Shown in pieces: positions 25,501 to 35,300 of a DNA stretch of 50,445 bases. This DNA comes from Bacteroidales bacterium UBA4295 (GTDB lineage: Bacteria; Bacteroidota; Bacteroidia; Bacteroidales; Paludibacteraceae): the NCBI GenBank assembly GCA_002395805.1, contig DGVB01000005.1, forward strand, positions 14,628-65,072, read 5' to 3'. The position numbers and the translations under genes were made by a program. The notes beneath the pieces were generated by a model, which had not been told where the DNA came from, searched no databases, and worked only from the letters and a program-made list of their open reading frames with translations. Each line of letters begins with the position of its first letter. Position 1 is the first letter of the stretch.

Positions 25501-28500
25501 GCACATATACTTTATATAAGGTATCTGTTGCGAGTTCTGCGAGTGCATACGGGAGTGACGCTACATCATGGATATCCTCAGCAGCAATGCTTGCGAGATC
25601 AAATGCCGGATCAGCCGAGTAAACGATCTGCCATGCATTCTGACCTTCCTCACCCGGAGTCCAGTTGAGAACGGCGGAAGAAGGAGTGATATCCGAAACA
25701 GTGATGTCCTTCACTACGAAGCAGGTAGGCATTTCACCATAAACATGGTCAATCTTCACCTTCGGGTTGAAGTTACTCTTCACAGCAGAATTGGAACTAT
25801 ACTGATACATAGAGTTACCGGATACACCCGACTTACCATACCAAGAGCAAGATCCATCCGTACCTGTTACAGCTTGCTTGAAGCCAATCAAGAGGTTACC
25901 GCCTTGGTACTGGAACGGTTTATCCAGGGTAACTTCCATCTGCTTGTTTGCAAGTTCGAGATGCTTCGAGTTCACTACTTTCTGCATGTCTGTCCAAGCA
26001 ACCATTGCAGAAAGAACCGTGTCATTCGTTTCAGCTACGTATACATCAAATTGAGCACCTTCCCAAGTTGCCGTAGTCGTGCTGGAGAAGAATGTCAGTT
26101 TGGTGATAGAATCCCACTGGATAGTAGCAATCTCTTTCTCCGGAATGATGAACTGGCTATTAGTTCCCATATCTGCGTAGTATCCGTAGAACGGAACATA
26201 GCTACCGGTAGTTGTACCATCGTTGATGATAATAGCGTTCATCGGTGTGAAGGAGATCACATTAGACCACTCACTCTCTTCCGTCTCACTACAGATTGCT
26301 TTTACGCGAGCGTAATAGGTAGAATCAGAAATGAGGCCTGTGAGGTTGAGAGTCGGCTCGTTCACATTCGCTGTGATAGCGTCTGCAAACTTATGATTCA
26401 TACCATACTGTACCTCCCATGCAGAAGCCGAACCGGCTGCCCATTTGAGGGTAGCGATAGCCCCATTACCCTTCGTCAGAACAGCTCGCAAGCTATCCGG
26501 CTCGAGGCAGTTCGGAATCGAGTCAATCACGATGTCGTCAATATGAACACCCTTGTAGGAAGAAGTAGGTGCATCCATCTTGATAGCGATATACTTCGCT
26601 CCGCCTTCGTATGCATTGAATAATACTCTGAACGGCTCATAAGTTGCAGCCGAAGGAGTAATAGTATCCAAAGCCACATAAGTAGAAGCGTCAGCCGGAT
26701 CGGTCATGACACCTACCGTAAACGTAGCATTATACGAAGCAGAGTATTTACGCGCGTTGAAACGCATACGCAATGCGCTGATACCCTCCATTTCCGGAAG
26801 AACAGCGTACTGATCCGTAACAGCTCCTGCAGTACTACTATAATATGCATAGAACTTCAAGCTGTTCAGGCCGGAGTTAGCATACGTAGCACCCTTGTAT
26901 ACCATCGGATAGGAGTTATAGGTGGTATTCGTACCGGTATTAATCTGGCTCCAGCAGAGCGGCAGGTTCTTACCGGAGGTCTTACCCTCCATGATATCGA
27001 AGTTCTCGCTGTACGGGAATTCCGAAACAAGTGCACAACCGGTATGGATTGTAATCGGGATTGAATACTCGGAAGTATCCGTAGCACCACAGAGCGCTGC
27101 GACTTGTACATCGTAGTAGGTAGCGGCTTTGAGACCGTCAATAACGAAGGCAGAGTCATTATCTGCTGCGATAGTCGTCCAGATCGAGTCTGTAGCCTCT
27201 TTATACTGTACTACCCAAGCCGTTTCGGAACCTTGTGCATCCCATTTCAGAAGTACAGAGGAAGCTGTAGCAAGGCTGTCAACAGCCTCTACGTTCTCCG
27301 GTTTCTGACAATCCGGGATGTAGGAGATCTTAATATCATCGATACAGCAAGAATAATAAGAAGTACTTGTATGCTGCCAAACGAAAGCGAGACGACGCGC
27401 GGCCTCCGGAATCGTATCCAGTTTCGATTCATAATATGCCATCGTAGTGGTATGGTTAGCATACGAAGCCAATGGATAGAATGAAAGCGAGTCATCTACA
27501 TAACCCATATACAAGACACCGTTCGTAGCATTTTCCATCTGCGCCCAGAAGCCGATTTGCAAGAATTTGAGCGAATCAGCAAATTCCGGCAATATAGCAT
27601 ATGCATAACTATTCGCAGAAGCACAGAAGTTCAGAGCATTCTGACCTTCGTGAACATAAGCATACGTGCCCGATTTTACAACATGCGGGTCTGCATAGGT
27701 AGAAGTACCACCTGTTTCCCAACATACCGGAGTAATACCGGCTACATTGTATGCAACGCCCTCATACGCCTCGAAGTCTTCCACAAAGTCACCCTTCGTA
27801 GCAATAGAGTACGGCTCGCAAAGGGTAGCGATGGTGATCGGAGCGGTATACTCGCTGATAGCAGTCGAGTCTGCGGTATTACACCAAGCAGCTACGCGAA
27901 CGTCGTAGGTGTTAGCAGCCTCCAAACCAGCAAGAACCAATGTATCTGCCAGAACAGAATCCGGAATGAGAGTCCAAACAGAGTCTGCACTCTTCTTATA
28001 CTGAACGAACCAGTTGGTTTCATTGAGACCCGGTGTCCAAGTAATTGTAGCCGAAGAGTTAGTTGTGAGACTATCAATAACAGCCAAATCAGTCGGCTTC
28101 ATACAAGACGGGATTTCTTTCACCTCTACATCATCCAAGTACAGATACGCATCTCCGTTACCATAGTTACTGGTTCCCTTGAAATAGATGGTTACTATCT
28201 GGCCGGTATAATCAGAGAGGTTAATATCATAGGAGGTCCAAGCAGAGATACCTGTCAAATCATTCTTCAGCGAAACCTTATTCGCACCACCATCCTCAGA
28301 AATCAGCACCTCACCTTGACCACCGGTAGGATTCTTCCAGCGGAAGGAGAGAATAGCATTCTCGGACAGGTTGATACGCGGCGTAGCCAGAATATTGGTG
28401 TTACCATTGCTATTCGAGTACGAGTTGAAGCGGAGACATGTATCGCCATTCGAAACATAACGATTCCACTTAGAGGTAGCAGAAGTAGTCGTTCCTTCGG

Positions 28501-31500
28501 AATTATCCCAGAACTCAGGGATACCACTTGCGAGTTGATTGAAGTTTTCACTCCAAGGCAGAGCGAGCGGGAACGGTAAGGTCCTAAACTCAATGCTTAT
28601 AACATCGCTATTACCATCTTCACCTCCACAAGCCTTGCGCAAGTAGAACTTATACGAAGTCTTCTCGGTAAGCGTATCGAACTGAATCGTATTCGCACCA
28701 CCCGGAACCTCGATGAAGACAGGATCAGCTAAGAAAGCACTATCCTCATCCGCAGTAACCAACGCATAATCGAAGGAAGCACCATCTACAGCATCCCAGT
28801 TGAAGGTTACACTCGTAGCTGTCAGGTCAGCATATGTCAAGTGGCTCGGTTTGGTACAAGTGATACGAGCGATCTTGATATTATCTACAGCAGCAGGAGG
28901 ATTCTTACCGGAAGTATAGGTGTAGTTCCTCCAAGCGAATACCATCTGATAATAACCCGCCTTGTCAATCGTCAACTCAGTGAGCTGATGATTCCATGCG
29001 CTATCCAGATTGAGTTTGCTACCACCATCAAGGGCAGTCCAACCTTCCGGCAGAGCTGTTGTAGAGAATCCGGATAGAACAGTAGTTCCAGCCTCGAGTT
29101 CTACATCTGCAGGTATCAACGCTACACGCAAGTAATCATTGGTGCTGTAACCCCAGCATTTCCAATCATACTGGAAGGAATACATACCAGCCTGATCGAA
29201 GTAGAAGGTTTTAACCGCATAAACCATAGCGGCTTTACCCGTACCTCTCGTATAGGCATATGTACCTAAGTTATCATTGGAGATATAAAGTGCTTTCGAA
29301 CCGCTCGGCGTGTTGTTTGCTCTTGCAGACTCACCCCATACCCAGTGGTTCTCCAGTTCTCCGTTGATGAGTTTCCATCCGTTAGCTGTCTCGAAGTCCT
29401 GCTCATACGGCAGATCCGTCGGAGTTTGGATAGTAGCGAACTCTTTGACGAGCGCCTCGCTGGTATCGTTGTCACAGATGCGACGAACGAAGAACAGATA
29501 ATGAGTGGTTTCTGCGAGGCCTGTCATGTCGAAGATCGTTGCGGATGTCGTACCCATAAAGAGCGAATCAGCAGGAACGAAATCGCCAGTCGGCTTCACT
29601 ACATAACCATATTCCCATAAACCATCTTCATCGCTCTCCCAAACAGCCGTAGCTGTGGTGCCTTGGACACCGGTGATATTCAAGCTGGTCGGTTTCGAGC
29701 AAGCCGGAATCTCCGCAACTTTTACATTTGCGATATGGAGGTTATTGCTTGCATCGGTCGGATTAGTCGATTCACCGTAGAAAGCGAGTTTGATACTATT
29801 GGTAGCATATGCGGTAAGGTCAATCTTAGCTGTCTGACCTTCTGTATTGATACCATCGAGCGAGAATCCGTCACCGGAGTTGGTCCACTTAGCAATATCG
29901 GTCCAAGTAGCACCATTGTTAGTAGTAACGAAGACATAGAACTTCTGGGAGTTCTGTTTACCGGTTTCAACCGCTTGTTTGTTACCAGCAGCCTTGGTGA
30001 AAGCCAAGTCGAAAGTGAGCTGTTGGTTAGCCTCCATCTCAATCGTAGGACCTACAATCCAATATCTGGAAGTAGAATCTTTGAGATTGAGCACGAGGTG
30101 ATAGTCAGCAGATGGGAAGATGCCGTTAGCCGCTGCTACCTCCCATCCTTTCTTGGTGGATTCCAGCGTTGCGCCTTCATTGAGTACATCGCTGAGCAAT
30201 GCCTCATAGCGCACCCACTCGCTTACCAAATTAGCCGTATCGAAGGATTGTACGAAAGGTACACCCGAAGCCGTCTTGAAGGTAACCGGTTTGCAGAACT
30301 TGCTGGTACCATCCTCAGCGTCAGAGCACTTACCGGCTACGCGCACTTGATACTCAGTGAACTCCTCCAAGCCTTGCAGAGTGTACGGCTTTTGAGTGAT
30401 ATCAAGGGAAGTATATTCCTCCGCACTCGGCTTCTTGTATTGAAGAATCCAAGCGGTCTCGCCACTCTTTGCATTCCAGTCGAGTTGAAGGGAAGTCTTG
30501 GTGGCATTAGCAGCCACGAGTCCATCCGGCGTCATACAAGACGGAGCGTAATCGATGAGGACGTGACCTACGTGGATATCGTTATCGCCACCCGAAACGG
30601 TTGACTCGCCATAGAAAGCGATTTGGATTTCCTGACCGGCATATGCACTGAGGTCAATCTCCACCTCTTCTCCCGTAGTCGGGATTGCGTTGTAGACATA
30701 AGGCGAACCTTGGTTATCCCATTGCTGAAGAATAGACCACGTATGGCAGCTATCCGCAGAAACGAGTACTACCAGCTTGTCATCTTGCTGCAAAGTCGGA
30801 TCTTCAATAGGATCTTCATTGTTATAGTCCGTCAAAGCCACTTGGTAAGTAAGCACATAATTGCCACCCTCCGGAAGCGGAATCATCGGACTAATAATCC
30901 AGTTCTTACAGGAAGTGCCGTAGAGGTTCATGTAAGCATGGTTACCCCCCAAGACTCCATTTCTTGCACCGAAGTTCCATGTTCCGGTTGCAGTACCGAA
31001 GGCCATTCCGCTCATAATATCGCTGAGCAGACCTTGTTTCTTGGTCCATTCGCCTTGTGTGCCCAGACCATCTGCAAACGGAATACCGATGAGGGTTATG
31101 AACGAAGCGGTCTTGTAACCACTAGTGTTACCGCCTTCGCAGGTACTCTGAACACGAACTTGATACGAGGTGTAGGGAGTAAGACCCGTCAAAGAAACAG
31201 ACGTGTTCGTGGTGTTCTTAGTCAAGAACGTCCAGTCGTCATACGCACCGCCCTTGATCTCGATGTTGTAGGTCTGGCTACCACCGGAGATGTTGAGTGT
31301 CGCGCTGTTAGATGTGATGTCTGTAATGTCAGCCGTCTCCGGTTTGTCACAAACGATGATAGGACCGCCACTCGGGGTAACGTCCAGTTTGATGACATTA
31401 CGCAAATGGGTCAGCGTACCAGCTACGCTTGGCACATCCGGGCCGATAGCCCCGGTGTCTTGGTACTTGTACAGCGTCCGTTTCGGATCTGTCGAAGCGC

Positions 31501-31999
31501 CAAAAACCCTGGCATTCATACCTGACACATACGAACCTGTGTTGTTTGCGAAGGCAATCAGCAAGTTGCTTGTTCCGCTATAAGCAAACGGAGTGTCAAA
31601 CACAATGGTCACCTCGTCAATACCGGCTGCCGTTGTAGGCAGATTCGCAAATGCTGTGCCAGAGAAAACGAGGTCACTTGCTGAAAGCGCTACCCAACTA
31701 GTAGTTGAGGCAAACTCATCCTCACCCACTTCCGCCATATAGACGCTAATGTTATATGCCGGAGGATTACTTCCGGTATGATACATCCAGAAAGTGATAG
31801 AGTTGATGGTTCCTGCCGTGCCGATCTCATCAGGTGTGTAAATCTGCTGAGACCAACCGTACTTCCAGAGTGCGTTAATCGGCATGGTAGTTGCTGTTGC
31901 TACCGTAGCATCATCCACACCGATCTCCACATCTGTCGCCTTAACAGTACCAATAAACATAGCACAGAAAAGCGTCAACAAAAGTAAGATTTTTTTCAT
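22598..31999 (-). CDS. Giant secreted fibronectin-III / lectin-like repeat protein
   Basis: The product has 3133 residues. The signal peptide is MKKILLLLTLFCAMFIGTVKA. About 12 fibronectin-III-like units begin with a C-x-x-P-type motif near residues 215, 488, 765, 1046, 1297, 1563, 1831, 2090, 2193, 2460, 2553 and 2816. Most alternate with lectin-like 'choice-of-anchor J'/cleaved-adhesin-type domains, giving a super-repeat of about 267 residues. A different beta-rich domain occurs three times, at the N-terminus and after the seventh and eleventh units. The last two copies share NDGTTT, SQFIIPE, WDSI, and YQGGNL with IGF. The protein ends in a short tail (FIHNDQVYIMINGAVYNVTGQKV) resembling the other two giants. 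I infer a T9SS-exported adhesin or carbohydrate-binding surface protein. It has its own promoter and terminator. Confidence 0.85.
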   Translation of the reverse strand: MKKILLLLTLFCAMFIGTVKATDVEIGVDDATVATATTMPINALWKYGWSQQIYTPDEIGTAGTINSITFWMYHTGSNPPAYNISVYMAEVGEDEFASTTSWVALSASDLVFSGTAFANLPTTAAGIDEVTIVFDTPFAYSGTSNLLIAFANNTGSYVSGMNARVFGASTDPKRTLYKYQDTGAIGPDVPSVAGTLTHLRNVIKLDVTPSGGPIIVCDKPETADITDITSNSATLNISGGSQTYNIEIKGGAYDDWTFLTKNTTNTSVSLTGLTPYTSYQVRVQSTCEGGNTSGYKTASFITLIGIPFADGLGTQGEWTKKQGLLSDIMSGMAFGTATGTWNFGARNGVLGGNHAYMNLYGTSCKNWIISPMIPLPEGGNYVLTYQVALTDYNNEDPIEDPTLQQDDKLVVLVSADSCHTWSILQQWDNQGSPYVYNAIPTTGEEVEIDLSAYAGQEIQIAFYGESTVSGGDNDIHVGHVLIDYAPSCMTPDGLVAANATKTSLQLDWNAKSGETAWILQYKKPSAEEYTSLDITQKPYTLQGLEEFTEYQVRVAGKCSDAEDGTSKFCKPVTFKTASGVPFVQSFDTANLVSEWVRYEALLSDVLNEGATLESTKKGWEVAAANGIFPSADYHLVLNLKDSTSRYWIVGPTIEMEANQQLTFDLAFTKAAGNKQAVETGKQNSQKFYVFVTTNNGATWTDIAKWTNSGDGFSLDGINTEGQTAKIDLTAYATNSIKLAFYGESTNPTDASNNLHIANVKVAEIPACSKPTSLNITGVQGTTATAVWESDEDGLWEYGYVVKPTGDFVPADSLFMGTTSATIFDMTGLAETTHYLFFVRRICDNDTSEALVKEFATIQTPTDLPYEQDFETANGWKLINGELENHWVWGESARANNTPSGSKALYISNDNLGTYAYTRGTGKAAMVYAVKTFYFDQAGMYSFQYDWKCWGYSTNDYLRVALIPADVELEAGTTVLSGFSTTALPEGWTALDGGSKLNLDSAWNHQLTELTIDKAGYYQMVFAWRNYTYTSGKNPPAAVDNIKIARITCTKPSHLTYADLTATSVTFNWDAVDGASFDYALVTADEDSAFLADPVFIEVPGGANTIQFDTLTEKTSYKFYLRKACGGEDGNSDVISIEFRTLPFPLALPWSENFNQLASGIPEFWDNSEGTTTSATSKWNRYVSNGDTCLRFNSYSNSNGNTNILATPRINLSENAILSFRWKNPTGGQGEVLISEDGGANKVSLKNDLTGISAWTSYDINLSDYTGQIVTIYFKGTSNYGNGDAYLYLDDVEVKEIPSCMKPTDLAVIDSLTTNSSATITWTPGLNETNWFVQYKKSADSVWTLIPDSVLADTLVLAGLEAANTYDVRVAAWCNTADSTAISEYTAPITIATLCEPYSIATKGDFVEDFEAYEGVAYNVAGITPVCWETGGTSTYADPHVVKSGTYAYVHEGQNALNFCASANSYAYAILPEFADSLKFLQIGFWAQMENATNGVLYMGYVDDSLSFYPLASYANHTTTMAYYESKLDTIPEAARRLAFVWQHTSTSYYSCCIDDIKISYIPDCQKPENVEAVDSLATASSVLLKWDAQGSETAWVVQYKEATDSIWTTIAADNDSAFVIDGLKAATYYDVQVAALCGATDTSEYSIPITIHTGCALVSEFPYSENFDIMEGKTSGKNLPLCWSQINTGTNTTYNSYPMVYKGATYANSGLNSLKFYAYYSSTAGAVTDQYAVLPEMEGISALRMRFNARKYSASYNATFTVGVMTDPADASTYVALDTITPSAATYEPFRVLFNAYEGGAKYIAIKMDAPTSSYKGVHIDDIVIDSIPNCLEPDSLRAVLTKGNGAIATLKWAAGSASAWEVQYGMNHKFADAITANVNEPTLNLTGLISDSTYYARVKAICSETEESEWSNVISFTPMNAIIINDGTTTGSYVPFYGYYADMGTNSQFIIPEKEIATIQWDSITKLTFFSSTTTATWEGAQFDVYVAETNDTVLSAMVAWTDMQKVVNSKHLELANKQMEVTLDKPFQYQGGNLLIGFKQAVTGTDGSCSWYGKSGVSGNSMYQYSSNSAVKSNFNPKVKIDHVYGEMPTCFVVKDITVSDITPSSAVLNWTPGEEGQNAWQIVYSADPAFDLASIAAEDIHDVASLPYALAELATDTLYKVYVRANCSEEGNEDYSLWSELFTFHTASSCQTPDNVKADSISTTSALINWNTYGQTLFNLLYTDGTAMDTLYSVECPYLLEGLTPNTAYGVKVQAACAGESGSWSSMATFKTAYGVPFSEKFNETTIPADWTVYSGLMNKVLADSIQLTSTSGIWMYGTNNGVFDSHARINIYGTSRYHWLTTPNINLTGDVQLTFDLALTAFSGTGAAAATTGTDDKFAVLVSTNGGEDWTILREWNNAGSAYVYNNIATNGEEVALDLSAYTGQSVIVAFYGESTVSNADNNLHIDNVLIDRVPTCLKPTGLSISEIRAHKATIAWTAAEGQSAWQIAYDTKATEKPDTLANILDVTVNPYVLENLDPATTYYVYVRANCGADDGVSRWTDGKSFKTTVACPAPTNLQAILTPGNGTIATLKWTAGGDEQSWRVEYSTNANMSDSVAVVVDDTIYNLTGLTAETTYYARVLADCGELDSLSVYSTKIEFTPTSAYRLTLNDGTTTNNYVPIYGTYVDEGTRSQFIIPEADLEELEWDSIKGLTFYASQSSVDWGAAQFEIYLAEAPETTLSEEADWTAMTLVKNAGALSIVDNKMVVTFDSAYQYQGGNLMIGFYQTVNGTYKAASWYGVKANGASFGGYGQGSNYAQRNFLPKMMIDYVPGVAPACPNPKNLKVVSVAADSAVFSWKAVEGASWEYAVALASAVEPTEFNAVPSGANEIVVNGLSELTSYVFYLRRACGADGNSEIVSVPFETLEIAEEISSDYSDDFEAATGWKLINGTETNAWVIGNAVSNGSEKALYISNDGSSYDYDDEAASVTYATKLFHFVSTGTFTVSYDYKCIGEYNDEDGALDYLRVALLPADVALTAGVQLDNLVQPLDHDSALVAQSAWTRMSAVASIPAIGMYRLVFIWSNDDVDSDGAPAAIDNLLIIHKDWATDIQSGAGIESNAVKFIHNDQVYIMINGAVYNVTGQKVELK

Positions 32000-32086
32000 A
32001 CACTTTGTGAATTAGTTAAACAATTAAGTTATCTATAAATAGACAAGTATTTATTTTCGTCCGGATACAAAACGACAATTTGGCGG

Positions 32087-32118
32087 CAAAAGTACAAAAA
32101 AAATTCGAAATGTGCAAA
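32087..32118 (-). promoter_or_regulatory. Promoter of the 3133-residue gene
   Basis: The minus strand has TTTG (32115-32118), 20 bp, then TACTTTTG (32087-32094), a full match to the Bacteroidota consensus. It is followed by CCGCC, as often seen after this element in the order. Transcription would start near 32080. Confidence 0.7.
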
Positions 32119-32228
32119 TTATTTTTAAAAAATTCGTCTTTTTGTCAATTTTTGTCATTCTTAGTTAACAAAATGGTATAAATGCCATAGGGCAGGGATA
32201 AAGAGGGGAGAACGGGACAACGGAAGAG

Positions 32229-32268
32229 AAAAACCCAAAAAGCCCTCCGAAAAGAGCTTTTTGGGTTT
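32229..32268 (-). terminator. Rho-independent terminator after the 3331-residue gene
   Basis: A perfect 13-bp inverted repeat (AAACCCAAAAAGC with GCTTTTTGGGTTT) brackets a 12-nt loop that can pair further. It is followed by a T run on the minus strand. It lies about 37 bp past the stop codon at 32305. The arms also contain A and T runs on the other side, so it could act in both directions, but no plus-strand gene ends here. Confidence 0.88.
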
Positions 32269-32304
32269 GCAGACTAGCAGACTATAAGACTGTAGACTGG
32301 TTGA
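32269..32304. repeat. Short AGTCT-type tandem repeat between stop codon and terminator
   Basis: Four near-copies of AGTCTNN(N), with period 7-8, fill the space between the stop codon of the giant gene and its terminator. A similar CTAGTC direct repeat occurs in the leader of the 3404-residue gene (about 10984-11000). Confidence 0.5.
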
Positions 32305-35300
32305 TTAACGGTGCGGATCGGCGACTTTCTGTCCCGCGGCATTATACCACTCATCATTGAGAATGATATAGAGATTGTCGCGGTAGATAAGCTTGCGAGC
32401 CCCCTTCTTACCATCGAAGATATTATCGATAGCCTGATGCTTATCGTAAACCGTCAAGGTATGGATGAGAATCGTAGTACAAGCTTCTCCTTCGACACGC
32501 ACGGTATCCATGTAAATCCCTTGCGGCGTACCGGCAGGATAGGTGATCGTTTGGCCAGCAAGATACGGATGGAGCGGGTCGCTATAGGTAAACGGCAGTT
32601 CCTCCAGATCCACCATGCTCTCCGCATACAGCGTATCCTTCTCGTCCGCCAGATAAGAAACGATGAGCGTCATGACACTATCGCAACCTATCGAGGAAAG
32701 GAGCGTATCACGGAAGATACCGGCACGGTTGTAGACCTTATCATTCCATATATAGTTCTCACCCGCGCAGATAGATACTTCTTCGTCCAGTGCATATTTC
32801 CTCGGCTTGACATAGAGGTCGAGCGTTACGACACTATCGCATCCGTGCTCGTGAGAGAGAAGCTTACGATGGTAAATACCGGTAGCTGTCTTCGGCAGGA
32901 AGTCATATCCGGTGAACTGCTCTCCCTCGCAGATAGTATCCGTGAAGAAGGTCTCTTGAGCCGGGAAGACCTCTATCTCAAGTTGCTGTACGCTGTCTCG
33001 CTTGCCGGCTCTTGCCTCCGCATCGGTAGCATAGAAACAGGTAGGATACGAATGGATACCCGGTTTTGTCACTTCTCCGTCAAGCGTAATACCGCCAATA
33101 GTAACATCCTCGTACTGGCAAGCCGAAGCCGGTTCAATCGTCTTATCGAAATATCCGAGTCGGACATTATCAACATGTACAACCATACCGGTATTGGAAG
33201 TGGTACGCGCCTCACGATAGAGACCTACACGGATATTCTTGCCCGCATACGCAGCCAGGCTATACCGAACACGCATACCCGTAGAGGAGATGTCGCGAAG
33301 TTGCATACCCGGTTCGTTGGTATTCTGCCACTTAGCGAGGATATTCCTGCTCTTCCAGGTCTCACCACCATCCTCGGAAACGATGATCATGACATAATAA
33401 TCATTCTTGACATCATTATCGGTGATGGCATTGCTCGTAGCGAGGTGGGCCGTGTTACAAGCCGTGAGCGCCAGATCCATCGAGAGATGGACGCTATCAT
33501 CCTCCGGCAAATAGAAAGTAGGCGTGATCATCCAGTGGTAGTCCGCATTATAACCGATAGCGGCATAGTGCGGTCCCTGGAGACCATTGTTATCGCTCTT
33601 ACGCGAGAAGCTCCAGTTATCCACACCACGCGCAACAACACCGGTAGAATCGAGTACATTATCGGCGTGCGCCTTACTGAAGGTCCACTCGTTAGCGCTG
33701 ACGGTAGTGGTGAACTCCTCGAGGAAGTACGGACTACGGTTGGTCTTAAAAGTAGCTTTCTGCGAGAAGCTGCTCTCTCCCCATCTCTCGCCGCAGAGAG
33801 ACTGTACACGCCATACATAGGTAGAGAGCGGCTGGAGACCCTTCACGGTACAAGTATTAGATTCTACCACATCGTTGAAGATGAATGCATCTTCTTTCGC
33901 GAAGAACGGATCGGTAGATACCTGAACGCGATAGGTACCGGCCGAATCAATAGGATTCCAAGTGAGTACAGCATGCTCCGTACCAATCTGGAGTTCCTTC
34001 AAGTCAGTCGGGTCTTTACACTCCTGACGATGCGCGAAGGAGATATCGTCAATCCAGATATAATCGCCCGTCTTCTGCGTCTTGCTGCCCTTCTCAAAGA
34101 ACGAGGTCATAAACGCGATATACGGACCGGTAGCACCTGTGAGTTCGACCTTCATCTGCTGGAAGAGATAGTCGTTCTCGGGAATAGCATGGTCTGTCAC
34201 AGAGAGCGTACCGTCATACGTAACGGTATCAATCGGCACGAAGGTAGCCGGATTAGCCGGATCAGTCATCGTACCGACAATAACGGACTTCGAGTAGGTC
34301 GAGCCGGTGTATGACATTGCGACAGAGTCGTTCGCAGCCGATACATATGCCGGACGCATCCAGAACATCACTTGCAGCGTATCGTATGCCGTTACATCCA
34401 TTGCGGGCATAGCCACATACGGCTGGTAGGTGAGACGCGAGCTGGTGGTAGCATGCATCATGAGAGCAGTAGAGCCGTTATAACTATAGGAATAATTCCT
34501 GTTATTCTCCTGATTATACGGATCGTAGTTTGCGTTCACCCAAGCACCATCTTGTGCGGCATCACCGTAGGTCCAGCAGAGTGTCTGGGTGTAGGATTTC
34601 TGACCCTCGATATTCATCCAACCTTCAGCAGGCTCGAAACCGCAGGTATAATCCGGCGTAAGTACCACACAGTCGGTATTGAACTGCACAGGTTTCGTCG
34701 ATGCCGATGTACTTGTACCATTGGTCTGGAATACATACCACTGGTAGTTCATCGCAGGATTCAAACCGGTCAACTGGTACGAAGTGCCTGTGACTTGTAT
34801 GCGATTTACCTCTTTGCCTGTTGCATCCAACAGTACAATAATTGTGGTGTACTCCGGGTGATGGGTATTCCAAGCCAGCGTAGCCGTAGTAGAAGTGACA
34901 CCTGTAGTACGCGTGTTCGTCGGCGGGAAGAGGGTGCTACCCACCGGTTTGACAGCCAGATCATCAATATAGAACAGACCCGGAGCCGGTTGGAAGAGCA
35001 CGATATACTTACCCTGCGCGAACTCCAACGGCATCTGCTTGAGTTCCCAATAACGAAGACCGGCCGGATCATTGGCTACGTTGTCGCCCGCCTTGAGATC
35101 GGTCTGCATATAAGTGAGCGTATCCAAAATCTGCAGCGTACTGAAGTCACCCGGATCGGTCAACGTACCAACTACGATGGAGTGGCTATACGCATCATTC
35201 AGATAGGTAGCATCCGCTATCTTATTGCGATTAGCGGAGAGATTATGAGTCTGGTCATAGTTAGCGAAACAACGACCGTAGAACTCCAGCATCATCGTAT

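Larger units (their letters stand above)
32000..32304. other. Intergenic region between two giant genes
   Basis: This stretch of about 305 bp has no gene. It holds the promoter of the downstream giant (32087-32118), the terminator of the upstream giant (32229-32268), a short AGTCT-type repeat (32269-32304) and a small inverted repeat near 32173-32190. The expected leader of the downstream gene is about 80 nt. Confidence 0.6.

Noticed and set aside
32311..34314. 667-codon plus-strand reading frame opposite the 3331-residue gene
   Set aside because: It has no signal peptide or recognisable domain, is rich in Arg, Ile and His as expected for an antisense frame, and lies wholly within a gene with clear fibronectin-III repeats.
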